IMG/VR virus record: IMGVR_UViG_3300039203_000129
Span: 1 to 34,328 of that record
Direction: 5' to 3' (one strand)
Source: a virus
DNA: 34,328 nt
Shown here: positions 14,035 through 22,142 of the stretch, piece after piece
Numbering within the stretch: the first letter of the stretch is position 1
Layout of the letters: every line of letters begins with the position of its first letter
The notes under the pieces: generated by a model
Database searches by the model: none
Told to the model about the DNA's origin: nothing
The model's input: the letters and a program-made list of their open reading frames with translations, nothing else
Made by a program: the position numbers and the translations under genes

Positions 14035-15213
14035 TTAGCAGTAGCCCAGCCAGACGCCGTTGACGGCGGTGACGGTAATGTCCGTGGTCGCGCCGGCCAG
14101 ATAGTAGGCGGTGAAGGGCATCGTGACCCGAATCAGGTCGCCCAGCTTGAGCGGGATGCTGGGCTTGCCCCAGACCACGTTGGGCAGGTCAAACTTGCAG
14201 CTATCGCTGGCGCTCTGGGACAGGGTAAACGCCAGGTCGCGGGGGGTGGCGGCGAGCGCATCGTTGTAGTCGGTCATGTTCTGCAGCAGATATGCCAGCG
14301 TGCCCGTGATGAGCCGCTGCCCGGTGTAGATCATGGTCGGCGTGTTCACCCCGCCGAAGGTGTACTCGCCGGTGCCCTTATTGTCGATGGTCAGGGTGGC
14401 GCTCTTGGGCGTCACGTCCGCCGCGCCGGCCTTGGAGACGCTCATGTTAGCGAGCGCGTAGGGGGTCTCGCTGGTATAGGCCGCCGTGGTCGGGGTGACC
14501 TGCGCTTCCTTCTGGCCCATGATGCTGTAGGTGGCCTCGGCCTCCTTGGTCGTAGACAGCTTCAACTCGGCCTTGCTGACCATGCAGCCGGCCCACTGGA
14601 GGCTGGTCAAGCCGCCCAGATTCTTCTCGATGGTGAGTGTCGGCAGTCCGGTTTCTTTCGGGGTCATGGTGTGGGTAAAGGGGGCCACGACCACCGCCGC
14701 GGCGTCGGCGGTAGCGAAGGCGCTGGCGAGCGTCTCGCCGGTAGCGAAGGTCACGACGAGCGCGGCGATGCTGAGAATCTTGTGGACCTCGGTCTGCGCC
14801 GGCGTGGTCGCGCTGGTGAGCTGTATAAAGCCCCCCACTGTAAAGCCGGTCACTGCGGTCAGGGCGACGCTGTTGGCGCCGACGGCCGAGTTGGCGGTCA
14901 GGGTCGTGGCGTTGCTCGGCGTGCTGCCGGCGACGTGGTCGATGCCGAGCGCAGCAGCCAACGCACGCAGTCCGATCGACGGACCGAACGGCACGACGAT
15001 GTTGCCGTCCAGCTTGCCTTCGCCCTGGATGTAGGTCACGTTGCTGGCGCGCGTGCCGCGCATGGCCGCGACCGGCTTGGTACCGGGGTCGCGCATCAGC
15101 GTCTCCGACACCAGTTCGAAGTAGTCGGTAGACGGCACCGCGGTACCGGCGATGGCCTCTTTGGCCAGCGCAACGAAGCCGTAGTTGCTCAGAAATTGCA
15201 GGGGGTTCGACAC
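14035..15213 (-). CDS. Major tail (tube) protein
   Basis: 392 residues from GTG 15213 with GAAAGGA ten bases upstream. The N-terminus NYGFVALAKEAIAGTAVPSTDYFELVSETL is typical of tube proteins that start with an extended arm and beta sandwich. An Ala/Thr/Val-rich insert from about 105 to 175 (TSATTPAQTEVHKILSIAALVVTFATGE) looks like an extra Ig-like or decorating domain, making it longer than minimal tube proteins. C-terminal beta strands (LAFTLSQSASDSCKFDLPNVVW) fit the polymerising core. Its place between tail terminator and chaperone genes agrees. Confidence 0.82.
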   Translation of the reverse strand: MSNPLQFLSNYGFVALAKEAIAGTAVPSTDYFELVSETLMRDPGTKPVAAMRGTRASNVTYIQGEGKLDGNIVVPFGPSIGLRALAAALGIDHVAGSTPSNATTLTANSAVGANSVALTAVTGFTVGGFIQLTSATTPAQTEVHKILSIAALVVTFATGETLASAFATADAAAVVVAPFTHTMTPKETGLPTLTIEKNLGGLTSLQWAGCMVSKAELKLSTTKEAEATYSIMGQKEAQVTPTTAAYTSETPYALANMSVSKAGAADVTPKSATLTIDNKGTGEYTFGGVNTPTMIYTGQRLITGTLAYLLQNMTDYNDALAATPRDLAFTLSQSASDSCKFDLPNVVWGKPSIPLKLGDLIRVTMPFTAYYLAGATTDITVTAVNGVWLGYC

Positions 15214-15248
15214 GGAGGGTGCGTCCTTTCAGGGGAGCGGGTGGGCGC

Positions 15249-15461
15249 CTACAGGGCGGTGACGAAGGAGCCGTTGGCGGCCGGCTCGGCAGCCGGGGCC
15301 TGGTCAGGCTCGGCCGCGGCCGGCTCGACCAGCCGGAAGGAGCTATTGCGCAGCAGTAGGTCGGCCTCGCCGGCCGTTACCTCGCGCTGCTCGCCGCTCG
15401 CAAAGAGTGGCATGCCGGTAGGCGCTGCCGGGAGTTGACCGAGATACACGAGCAATGGCAT
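15249..15461 (-). CDS. Small hypothetical tail-region protein
   Basis: 70 residues from ATG 15461, chosen because GAAAGG lies nine bases upstream; a longer in-frame opening to 15758 is a shadow of the tail terminator gene. The first 45 residues (MPLLVYLGQLPAAPTGMPLF and GEADLLLRNSSFRLVEPA) form a compact motif often seen in small phage structural proteins just before the tube gene. The C-terminus is Ala/Pro/Glu rich and probably disordered. Function unknown. Confidence 0.65.
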   Translation of the reverse strand: MPLLVYLGQLPAAPTGMPLFASGEQREVTAGEADLLLRNSSFRLVEPAAAEPDQAPAAEPAANGSFVTAL

Positions 15462-15475
15462 GGGGTGTGGCCTTT

Positions 15476-15937
15476 CTAAACTGCCTGCCAGAGGTCGTCC
15501 ACTTTGATCGTGAGCGAACCCTGGATAACGGGGAAGCCGAGGAGTTGGTCTTTGATCACGCCGTCGATACGCACGTCGATCTCGTCCCCGGCGATGTTGC
15601 AATTGGCGGTACCGGCGACCAGCAGTTGCGGGTTGGCGTCGAGGTTGGCGACCATCTGGGTCAGTGCGGCCCGGGCGTCGGCCTTGATTTGCTCGACGGT
15701 GCGGCCGCCGGGTCCGGACTCCCAGCGGTCGAGATAGAGGGCCACGACGGTCATGCAAGACGCCTTGGCCCGGATGGCGGTGCGCTTGCGCTTCTCCAAC
15801 GGGATTTCCAGCAGGAGCACCGGCCAGGTCGCCGTGTTGGCATCCGGCCCGGCTTCGATGAAGACGCTGGCGCTGGCTACCGGCGTGCCCACCGGCAGGA
15901 TGGTTTTGAGGGCGGTCAGGATAGCGGCAGCGCTCAT
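15476..15937 (-). CDS. Tail terminator protein
   Basis: 153 residues, mixed alpha/beta. An N-terminal helix (AAILTALKTILP) is followed by strands (WPVLLLEIP, MTVVALYLDRW), a helix with EQIKADARAALTQMVANL and C-terminal strands (QGSLTIKVDDLWQ). This pattern and size fit the gpU/gp17-type tail terminator that caps the tail tube and contacts the connector. Its start overlaps the preceding stop by four bases (ATGA), linking it to the connector genes by translational coupling. Assignment combines position with secondary structure pattern. Confidence 0.7.
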   Translation of the reverse strand: MSAAAILTALKTILPVGTPVASASVFIEAGPDANTATWPVLLLEIPLEKRKRTAIRAKASCMTVVALYLDRWESGPGGRTVEQIKADARAALTQMVANLDANPQLLVAGTANCNIAGDEIDVRIDGVIKDQLLGFPVIQGSLTIKVDDLWQAV

Positions 15938-16389
15938 ACCATGAACCCCTGTGCCGCGGCTGCGACGAGCGCGCGGACTTCCGGCCTGGCCTGACGCCAG
16001 ACGCGCTGCGGGTAGTCGTTGGGCTGCTGGCCCTTGTGGACCGTCCGCATGGTGACGATCTGCTGCCCGTTCACCTCGAAGGCTTGCAGGCCATAGACGG
16101 TCCAGCCGCTATGCGCGGTGGGCTTGTGATAGATGCCGGTACCGTAGACCACGAACGCCGCATAGGGCGTCGAGGTAAAGGAGACGGTGGCCTTCCCGGC
16201 CCCGAGCGTCACATGGACGCGGGTCTCGGCTGCCAGTTGGCCGGTCTTGTGCGGCGCCGCCGCCTGGAGTTTGGGCAGGAGCAGGGCTTCAATACCCAGG
16301 GCGACCTCGTCTGCAATGGTGGCCGAGCGCAGCGCGGCGGTAATCGCCGGCAGCCGGTAGTTGTGCGTGAGCAGTTGCATGGTCATCAT
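15934..16389 (-). CDS. HK97 gp10-like neck/tail component
   Basis: 151 residues. Helical N-terminus (VALGIEALLLPKLQAAAPHKTGQLAAETRVHV) followed by the pattern PHKTGQL...STPYAAFVVYGTG and a C-terminal RQARPEVRALVAAAAQGF. The KTG.L then YA..V.YGTG signature is that of the HK97 gp10 family of neck proteins. Its start ATG overlaps the preceding stop by four bases (ATGA). It acts with the connector and closure proteins to join head and tail. Confidence 0.78.
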   Translation of the reverse strand: MMTMQLLTHNYRLPAITAALRSATIADEVALGIEALLLPKLQAAAPHKTGQLAAETRVHVTLGAGKATVSFTSTPYAAFVVYGTGIYHKPTAHSGWTVYGLQAFEVNGQQIVTMRTVHKGQQPNDYPQRVWRQARPEVRALVAAAAQGFMV

Positions 16390-16730
16390 GGCTGCATCAC
16401 CTTCACCATGGCACTGCGGTACGCAAAGAGGTTGGTCGCCGGGCTATGCACCGCCACGTGCTGCACCTGCAGGATGGGGGCGACGGCCAGGGAGGTAGGG
16501 TTGTAGCCCTGCAACGTGTCGCCGTCGCGCACGTCTACCCAGGCGGCGCAAAAGAAGCGGTAGTTGAACGCCGCGGCGGCTTCCCCGGCAATCAACTCCG
16601 GACGCAACAGGCTTTCTACCGGGATCAACGAGACCGGGACGAGCGTCGCTACCACGGTCGGGGTGTTCTGTTTGGTGGTGGCGTCATAGACCATGCGGCT
16701 AATCGACACCACGGCGTTGGTGGGGATCAC
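16386..16730 (-). CDS. Head closure protein
   Basis: 114 residues from GTG 16730, which overlaps the connector stop as GTGA. Beta-rich, beginning MIPTNAVVSISRMVYDATTKQN and with AWVDVRDGDTLQGYNPTSLAV in the middle; the RDGD then a beta barrel is common in head closure (gp16/Stf-like stopper) proteins. These seal the connector after packaging and provide the tail docking surface. Position between connector and gp10-like genes supports it. Confidence 0.7.
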   Translation of the reverse strand: MIPTNAVVSISRMVYDATTKQNTPTVVATLVPVSLIPVESLLRPELIAGEAAAAFNYRFFCAAWVDVRDGDTLQGYNPTSLAVAPILQVQHVAVHSPATNLFAYRSAMVKVMQP

Positions 16731-17320
16731 GCGAACACCGGCAGGCTATAGCCGTCGAGGATGGCCTGGGCGTCCAGCGGGATAGCCCGCAGGGAGGACT
16801 GACCGACCTTGACCTCGACGTCGCGGCCGAGGTTGTAGCCGCTGAGGCCGTAGCGTTGCGGGTCGATCTGATAGACCAGCCAGTGAGCGCAGAGCATGGC
16901 GGCGACCAGGTTGATGTCGCCGGGTACCGGCTGGGACGGCGTGTAATCGACGTAGGCGAGCAGTTTGCCGCGCCAGTCGGCGTAGCCCTTGCTGAAGACG
17001 AGCCGCCCCGTGGCGGTGTCCTGTAGCTCATAATCCACGCCGGCCACGCAGAGGTAGAGCACGTCGTTGATGGCTGTGGTGCGCGTCTGCACCCGCTGGA
17101 TGCTCCCGACCGGATGCTGCTTGAGGTAGACGGTCGGCGTATAGATTTTGTACTGCTCGGCCAGGATGGCCGGCGAGAGCCATGCCCGCCGGGTATAGCG
17201 GTCAATGTAGGCTTCGGCCAGGGGGATGAGGTTGGTGGCTTCGGTCTGCTGGGCAGCGGAGAGCGTCATGCCGAGATAGCCGCTTATGTCGGCCAGCACG
17301 CAGTAGCCCTTGGCAGCCAT
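16727..17320 (-). CDS. Head-tail connector (adaptor) protein
   Basis: 197 residues. N-terminal YCVLADISGYLGMTLSAAQQTEATNLIPLAEAYIDRYTRR is the classic opening of gp6/gp15-type adaptors: a short helix that reads a coordinate-like start, then helix alpha-1 with AEAYID. A central beta region and C-terminal helices (INLVAAMLCAHWLVYQ) follow. The family forms a ring under the portal. Start ATG 17320 lies four bases after the previous stop; downstream genes overlap by four bases each, giving a coupled connector block. Confidence 0.82.
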   Translation of the reverse strand: MAAKGYCVLADISGYLGMTLSAAQQTEATNLIPLAEAYIDRYTRRAWLSPAILAEQYKIYTPTVYLKQHPVGSIQRVQTRTTAINDVLYLCVAGVDYELQDTATGRLVFSKGYADWRGKLLAYVDYTPSQPVPGDINLVAAMLCAHWLVYQIDPQRYGLSGYNLGRDVEVKVGQSSLRAIPLDAQAILDGYSLPVFA

Positions 17321-17323
17321 GGG

Positions 17324-17593
17324 TTAGTCCAGCGCCAGGATAGAGGTGGCGGTGGTCCCGGTGGCGTAGATGCGGGAGACGCGCAGGGGATGGACGATGC
17401 CGACTGCGAGGGCCTTGAAGAGCACGTTCGTGCTGCCCCCGACCAGGTCAGCGGTCAGGTCGCCGGCCACGCCGATGTAGACGCCGCGCGTCGCGTTGAC
17501 GAGATCGACGGTGTTGCTGGGCGCGACGGCGACGGCTCGGCTATGCGGCCCGCCGAGGCCCGCCGAAGCGGACGCGAAACGGTCAACGGCCAT
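17324..17593 (-). CDS. Head spike base protein (RCAP_Rcc01079-like)
   Basis: 89 residues preceded by AAGGGAG. The sequence pattern, APSNTVDLVNATRGVYIGVAG followed by GGSTNVLFKALAVGI, HPLRVSRIYATGTTA and a C-terminal ILAL, matches the small spike base family first named from the Rhodobacter gene transfer agent and found in many siphophage genomes. In the gene transfer agent this protein forms the base of capsid vertex spikes. It sits between the head protein at 17665 and the connector gene, consistent with a head surface role. Confidence 0.75.
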   Translation of the reverse strand: MAVDRFASASAGLGGPHSRAVAVAPSNTVDLVNATRGVYIGVAGDLTADLVGGSTNVLFKALAVGIVHPLRVSRIYATGTTATSILALD

Positions 17594-17664
17594 GGTGCTC
17601 CCTTGGGGCGGTCTGGGTGCGCCAACCCCGGCACGTCGCCGGGGTCAGCACGGTGGGGGGGGGG

Positions 17665-18081
17665 CTAGACGGAGACGGCCGTCACGTCCTGGGTGGGCGC
17701 GAGGGCGAAGTCCCCGAACAGCACGAACACGGCGCTGGCGGCGCCGGCGGCGGCAGCCCCGGCTCCGGTCTGCAGCAGGAGCAGATAGCGCTCGCGCTTC
17801 GCCAGATCGATGTTCAGGATCTGGGAGGTCAGGCCACCCGCCGTGGTCTGCTGGGCAAAAGCCCCGCCGGAGACGTCGGTAAACGTCACGTTGTCGGCCG
17901 ATTCCTGCAACTTGCAATCGCTGGTCGTGGCCACGCCGACGCACTTGCTGGTGAAGACCGCCGCGCCGCGCCGGAATGCCTGCGTATCCACGCTGGTACC
18001 GGTGACGGCCGCTGCCGTGATTGTCGCGGCGACGGAGGGATGGACATACATGTGATCGCCAAAGCGATGGATGTTGCTCAT
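17665..18081 (-). CDS. Putative head decoration or surface protein
   Basis: 138 residues. Starts MSNIHRFGDHMYVHPS, then beta-rich with ITAAAVTGTSVDTQAFRRGA, CKLQESADNVTFTDVSGG and TSQILNIDLAKRERYLLLLQTGAG. The stretch QESADNVTFTDV is characteristic of a small phage structural family often located beside capsid genes. It lies directly downstream of the major capsid gene and upstream of the spike base gene, so a capsid-surface role is likely but not shown. GAAAG precedes the start at a long spacing. Confidence 0.65.
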   Translation of the reverse strand: MSNIHRFGDHMYVHPSVAATITAAAVTGTSVDTQAFRRGAAVFTSKCVGVATTSDCKLQESADNVTFTDVSGGAFAQQTTAGGLTSQILNIDLAKRERYLLLLQTGAGAAAAGAASAVFVLFGDFALAPTQDVTAVSV

Positions 18082-18123
18082 GGGGTTTGGGTTGCTTTCT
18101 ACTGCACGGTTGCACCGAGGGCT

Positions 18124-18151
18124 ACCCCGCCGGCAGCCGAGCCGGCGGGGT
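18124..18151 (-). terminator. Hairpin after the major capsid gene
   Basis: A perfect 11-bp GC-rich stem (ACCCCGCCGGC with GCCGGCGGGGT, six-base loop) begins 12 bases past the capsid stop. No U tract follows. It probably limits read-through or stabilises the 3' end of the abundant capsid message. Confidence 0.55.
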
Positions 18152-18162
18152 GGGGGCCACGC

Positions 18163-19509
18163 CTAAGCGTGAACCTGATGGACCTTCAAGCGCCACGGCT
18201 CGGCCACGATGCCGCCGAAGCGGAGCCGGCCAAGGATGAGCACCTGGTTGGTCTCGGCGTACAGTTCGCGCAAGACCTGGATCGAGAAGCCGACGCGGTT
18301 CAGGAGGTAATACCCTTTCAGGTCCCCGAAGATCGCGACGTAGGCGCTGGCGGCAACCGAGGGGGCGAACCCACTCAGCAGCACGTCGTAGCCCAGGAGC
18401 TTGCGGTCCTTGATGCTGGGCACCAAGCCGGAGTCCTGCAGACCGGAACCCCACAGGTAACGGCCGTTGCTGTCAACCAGCCCGGCAATCGCTGCGGCGG
18501 TGCTCGTCTTGTTCATGACCCATGTGGCGGCGTCGTCGTACTGCTCGGGCAGGGCGAAGGCGGTGCTGACCAGGCCGGCGGCGGTGATCAGGTTGGCGTT
18601 GCCGCTGGTCACGACGGCGGGCTGATTGACCGCGCCGGGGGCGAGGAATAGCCCGTAGGGCTGGCCCTGGCCGCTGCCGTTGAGGACCATGTTGTCACGC
18701 AGCAGGTCTACCGTTTCGGCAAACTTGCCAGAGACCCACGAGACGAGCGGGAACGCGGTGTCCTCGATCTGGTCGTTGGTCAGGGGCAGGCTCATCATGG
18801 CGGTCTGGACGCTGATGCGGGCCTGGCCGAAGATGGGGTCCGTCACGCGCATCGCGGTCGAGGACGACGGCACTTCGCCGGTCCAGGTAACGCGGATACC
18901 CGACGTATACAGATCGTCGGCGGCGTAGTTGACCTTGGGGATTACCAGCGCGTCGCGGCTGGTCTGGAGGCTCGTGACACGGCCGGCCACCCGCGTGGGG
19001 GTCGGCTCCTTGGCGATGATCTTCTCCAGAAAGTCTTCCGGCACGAGGAAGCCACCCTCTGTGTCGGCGCCCTCTTGCAGGGTCCGGATCTCGCTGGACT
19101 TCAGGCCGTTCTGGCCCTTGCGGAGATACGTGCGGAAAGCCGCCTTGTATTCCGGGCTGCTGATCTTGCGGAAGGTCGCGTCGTCTACGAGACCCTCACC
19201 GAACTGGTCGAGCAGGCGCACCGCCGGCCGGCCGTTGACGGTCGTGCGCTCCACCATGGTCTCCCCGGCGGGGGTCATACCAAGCTGGGAAGCCCCGGCC
19301 AGGTCGAGCATCCCGGCGCTCTTACCGGCGAAGTCGGCCATGCCGTTGACCGCTTCATGCTGGGCGATCTGGGCCTTGAGGGTATTGCCCTCGGTGATCA
19401 GACCTTCGAGCCGCTGGCTGTCTTCGGTCGAGAAGACGCCTTTTGCGGCGATGGCCTGCGCGTCGGTTACGACCTGACGCAGTTTGTCCTGTACTGCCTT
19501 GATGGACAT
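18163..19509 (-). CDS. Major capsid protein, HK97 gp5 type
   Basis: 448 residues. Residues 1-60 are a helical scaffolding delta domain (IKAVQDKLRQVVTDAQAIAAK). The shell domain begins around 120-160 with KAAFRTYLRKG and EGGFLVPEDF (152-160), the hallmark N-arm/E-loop entry of HK97 capsids. Later features include WVMNKTSTAAAIAGLVDSNG and LGYDVLLSGFAP, matching the spine helix and A domain. Prohead protease probably removes the delta domain during maturation; the exact cut site is not assigned. Start ATG 19509 is preceded by CGGAG. Confidence 0.93.
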   Translation of the reverse strand: MSIKAVQDKLRQVVTDAQAIAAKGVFSTEDSQRLEGLITEGNTLKAQIAQHEAVNGMADFAGKSAGMLDLAGASQLGMTPAGETMVERTTVNGRPAVRLLDQFGEGLVDDATFRKISSPEYKAAFRTYLRKGQNGLKSSEIRTLQEGADTEGGFLVPEDFLEKIIAKEPTPTRVAGRVTSLQTSRDALVIPKVNYAADDLYTSGIRVTWTGEVPSSSTAMRVTDPIFGQARISVQTAMMSLPLTNDQIEDTAFPLVSWVSGKFAETVDLLRDNMVLNGSGQGQPYGLFLAPGAVNQPAVVTSGNANLITAAGLVSTAFALPEQYDDAATWVMNKTSTAAAIAGLVDSNGRYLWGSGLQDSGLVPSIKDRKLLGYDVLLSGFAPSVAASAYVAIFGDLKGYYLLNRVGFSIQVLRELYAETNQVLILGRLRFGGIVAEPWRLKVHQVHA

Positions 19510-19569
19510 TTGGTCTCCGATGGGGGGTGTGGAAGGCCCGACGCCAATGCGCCGGGAGCGGAGGAGAGA

Positions 19570-19590
19570 ACGGGGGCAGGGCGCCCCCGT
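19570..19590 (-). terminator. Weak hairpin between capsid and protease genes
   Basis: An 8-bp stem (ACGGGGGC with GCCCCCGT, five-base loop) lies 12 bases past the protease stop (19603), upstream of the capsid Shine-Dalgarno. No U tract. It may separate or stabilise the capsid message. Confidence 0.4.
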
Positions 19591-19602
19591 GGGGAGTGGG
19601 TG

Positions 19603-20802
19603 CTACTCGCTTGCGGCGGGCAGCGTGTCGAGGAACCAGCCCAGGAGGGCGACCTGCTGTTGCATCGCAGCGGGGGAGCGGAGCGCGGCGGCTTTCACCG
19701 CTTCGTCGCGTACTCGGTCCGCACCGCTGAGGGCATTCCGCAAAGTACCCAGGGCAACGTCGGCGCTCTCGATGGCAAGATCGAGGGCCTTCCGGTTGCC
19801 GCCGGAAATGCTGCGGGCTTCTGCCATGCGCCGCGTTGCCAGGTCTTCCGTGCGCTGGCTCAGGGCTTTGGCGTGCAAAGCCAGGCGTTGGGCGTCCAGG
19901 ATAAGTGGCCCGGCGGCAGACTTTCGTGCTGCCACGGGCTGGTAGGTTTGCTCCATTTGGCGGGCGTCACCGAGCACCGGCTCGCCCTGCTCGTCCAGCG
20001 TGTATTGGACTTCCCAGAAGGTTTCCATGTCGTCGCCGTCGTCACAGTCGTAGTCGTAGCGGCAGACAAGCACATGATCCGCGAACGTGGCGACGATGCT
20101 GCTATAACTGTCACCCGCAAACGGGCCTTTTGCGTTGAGCTTCTCGCGCAGGTCGCCCATGAGGTCTTCATAGCTGCCGTCGATTTTGTCGGCGCTGCGC
20201 AGCGGTGCGCTGCGGGTGGCGTCGTCGGCGCCCGCGCCGTCCAACTCCTCGGCCTTGGCGGCGAGGGTGGCGAGCACGGCGTCGGCGTCAATGCCGATGG
20301 AGCGCAGGTGGGGAGCCACGCGGGCATATTCCAGCTCGGCATAGATATTGGCCGGCGTAGGGGTGAGGCTCATTTCCACCCAGGGCCAGCGCTTGATTTC
20401 GCCGGTCTTGTGGTCCTCCTGCACCAGGTGCCCCATGGCCCCGCTGCTGAAGTAGAGCTTGCCCGCGCTGATCAGCCCGGCAATGTCTTCGTGGTAGGCG
20501 CTGCTGGCGTCCAACTGAGCTTGCACCCAGACGCCATCGCTCTTGGTCTCCCAGGCTTTGACCCGACCGACGACGGCCACGTCGGTCTTGGGGTCCAGGC
20601 CGTGCTGATACAGCAGCGGGTGCTCCGTTGGAAACCAGTCGAAGCAAAAGTTCGTTTTCAGCGAGAAGTGCGTGCCGTAGAGGTCGCGGCCGTTGATCGG
20701 CCCGCCGAAGGGCATGCCCCAGCCGACTATCTGGTCGGGGGCGTCGGCCTCAGCGGAGCGGACCGCAAGCGCGGTGGCAGGAGGGGTCTGGACGAGCTTC
20801 AT
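19603..20802 (-). CDS. Prohead protease (HK97 gp4/S78-like) with fused C-terminal domains
   Basis: 399 residues. The protease fold occupies about 1-165: His67 in LLYQHGLD and Ser119/120 in LYFSSGAM are the catalytic pair, with Glu143 in EMSLTPTPAN near the third position. This is the herpesvirus-type serine protease that processes the capsid delta domain. A middle acidic module (about 220-305, DYDCDDGDDMETFWEVQYTL) and a C-terminal helical, scaffold-like segment (about 310-390) follow, making it longer than minimal 180-200 residue proteases. Start ATG 20802 is preceded by GAAAG. Fusion of scaffold-like sequence fits the absence of a separate scaffold gene. Confidence 0.88.
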   Translation of the reverse strand: MKLVQTPPATALAVRSAEADAPDQIVGWGMPFGGPINGRDLYGTHFSLKTNFCFDWFPTEHPLLYQHGLDPKTDVAVVGRVKAWETKSDGVWVQAQLDASSAYHEDIAGLISAGKLYFSSGAMGHLVQEDHKTGEIKRWPWVEMSLTPTPANIYAELEYARVAPHLRSIGIDADAVLATLAAKAEELDGAGADDATRSAPLRSADKIDGSYEDLMGDLREKLNAKGPFAGDSYSSIVATFADHVLVCRYDYDCDDGDDMETFWEVQYTLDEQGEPVLGDARQMEQTYQPVAARKSAAGPLILDAQRLALHAKALSQRTEDLATRRMAEARSISGGNRKALDLAIESADVALGTLRNALSGADRVRDEAVKAAALRSPAAMQQQVALLGWFLDTLPAASE

Positions 20803-20858
20803 GGGGGGTGGTGGCTTTCTGACTACGGGGGGGAGAGTGGCGCGCCGGGGGGGCGCGT

Positions 20859-21272
20859 TTACCAGTAACGGGAGGCGGGGGAGCCACCCTTAGCGACCTG
20901 GAGCCGGGTCTGGGCGGTCAGGGAGTGGAGGCGCAGCGCGGCTTGCTCGCAGCGGTCGTTGGCGGCGCGCAAGGCGTCGATATAGTCCTGCTCCGGCGCG
21001 CCGACCAGGGGCATGGCGAACCCGGCGCAGCCAGGCTCCGACGCGAGGCTAGCGGCGATAACGTCGGCGTGGCCGAGCATGAGCCGGTAGGGGCCTTCGC
21101 GCTGCATAGCGGCGTCGGCGCTGGTGAGGGCGTCCTCGGCCAGGGTGCGGTAGCGGGCGACCTCGCCGGCCAGGCGGCGTATCTCGGTGCAGAGGCGCAG
21201 GGGAGCGCTGGCGGCCGCTTCGATGGCGGCTATGTCCTGCTCGTAGTCGGCGGTCGTGACGGTGGGGGCCAT
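20859..21272 (-). CDS. Hypothetical helical protein of the head gene block
   Basis: 137 residues from ATG 21272, chosen because GAAAGG lies nine bases upstream; the longer frame to 21434 overlaps the MuF-like gene. Mostly helical: DYEQDIAAIEAAASAPLRLC, EVARYRTLAEDALTSADAAM and DYIDALRAANDRCEQAALRL, with a central GCAGFAMPLVGAPEQ loop. Its place between the MuF-like and protease genes is often held by small accessory head proteins. No family recognised. Confidence 0.65.
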   Translation of the reverse strand: MAPTVTTADYEQDIAAIEAAASAPLRLCTEIRRLAGEVARYRTLAEDALTSADAAMQREGPYRLMLGHADVIAASLASEPGCAGFAMPLVGAPEQDYIDALRAANDRCEQAALRLHSLTAQTRLQVAKGGSPASRYW

Positions 21273-21292
21273 GGGGTGCCTTTCGTTGGTGC

Positions 21293-21943
21293 TCACTGGC
21301 CGTGCCAGGGGGTAGCGATGCTCGTGTAGGAGATGCGCCAGTAGTCGAGGCACGACGGGTGCGGGATCTCGCCCACCGTGTCGTCGTCCAGGTCGTAGGG
21401 GTTGCCCTGGGCGATGGCCTGGCAGAGTTTGCATTGGAGGCTATAGCCGAAGGACGCGCTGCCCTTCGCGCCGCTGCGCTTGATGAAGTCGCGCTGCGCG
21501 GCGCCGGCGGCGGTGGCGGTCTCGGTGATAGCAACCTGGGCGGTCTTGTGGATGCTGCGCGTGACGAGCCAGCGCACCAGCAAGCGTTGGGCTACGTCCG
21601 GCGCCGTGTCTAACGGGATGGTGTCAAACGCTGCCTGGGCTTCCCGGCGCAGGGTGTCCTGGATGGCCTGGGCGGTCTCGGTGGCGTGCTGCTCGATGGC
21701 GGCAACCACGTCGGAGTTGCTGATAATCAGCGTCGCCGGCACGTCCTGGCCAGCGGCCTCTAGTTCCGCGCGTATCACCGCTTCATAGGTGCGCGTCCAG
21801 ACCGTGCGCAGGATGCCCGCCAGCGTGGTCGGGTCGCCGGCCAGGTCTTGCCCGGCGGCGAGCAGCGCCGTGGCGGCGGCGAGGGCGGTGGCTACCCGCT
21901 GCCGATCGGCAGCGCTGGTGTCCTGCGTCTGGGGGTCAGACAT
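21293..21943 (-). CDS. MuF-like minor head protein
   Basis: 216 residues. A helical N-terminal two thirds (AAATALLAAGQDLAG, RTYEAVIRAELEAAGQ, ITETATAAGAAQRDFIKR) leads to a C-terminal cysteine/histidine cluster: CKLC, then VGEIPHPSCLDYW. The ITE.A..A then C..C and PHP.C pattern is that of the phage Mu F / SPP1 gp7 C-terminal domain. These proteins associate with the portal inside the procapsid and some are ejected. Start overlaps the preceding small gene by eight bases. Confidence 0.75.
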   Translation of the reverse strand: MSDPQTQDTSAADRQRVATALAAATALLAAGQDLAGDPTTLAGILRTVWTRTYEAVIRAELEAAGQDVPATLIISNSDVVAAIEQHATETAQAIQDTLRREAQAAFDTIPLDTAPDVAQRLLVRWLVTRSIHKTAQVAITETATAAGAAQRDFIKRSGAKGSASFGYSLQCKLCQAIAQGNPYDLDDDTVGEIPHPSCLDYWRISYTSIATPWHGQ

Positions 21944-22142
21944 GCGGCCTCCGGTGCGCCGGTACGTCGGCCCACGCCTGAGCGACGATGCGCCGGTTGC
22001 GACGGATGAGGCGCGCCTGGCGTAGCGCAGCGCGCGCCGCTGCCGGCGACGGCCGGTATTGCAGCTCGTTGGTGCTCGCGGAGAATGAGATGGACACCGG
22101 GGCGACGGACGCCGCGAGGAGAGCGGCGGCGGTGCTATCCAC
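21936..22142 (-). CDS. Small hypothetical protein between portal and MuF-like genes
   Basis: 68 residues from GTG 22142, which overlaps the previous stop as GTGGATAG; the stop in turn overlaps the MuF-like start by eight bases. This tight chaining on both sides is the main evidence that it is real. Composition is Ala/Arg rich (PAAARAALRQARLIRRNRR), giving a strongly basic protein. No domain recognised. It could be an artefact of high-GC coding, but a gap here would otherwise be unusual in this compact block. Confidence 0.5.
   Translation of the reverse strand: MDSTAAALLAASVAPVSISFSASTNELQYRPSPAAARAALRQARLIRRNRRIVAQAWADVPAHRRPHV

Noticed and set aside
13525-15438. Plus-strand open frame (637 codons) opposite tail tube and chaperone genes
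   Set aside because: It crosses several well-supported minus-strand genes and shows no recognisable domain.
19075-20868. Plus-strand open frame (597 codons) opposite capsid and protease genes
   Set aside because: Antisense of two of the best-supported genes in the window.
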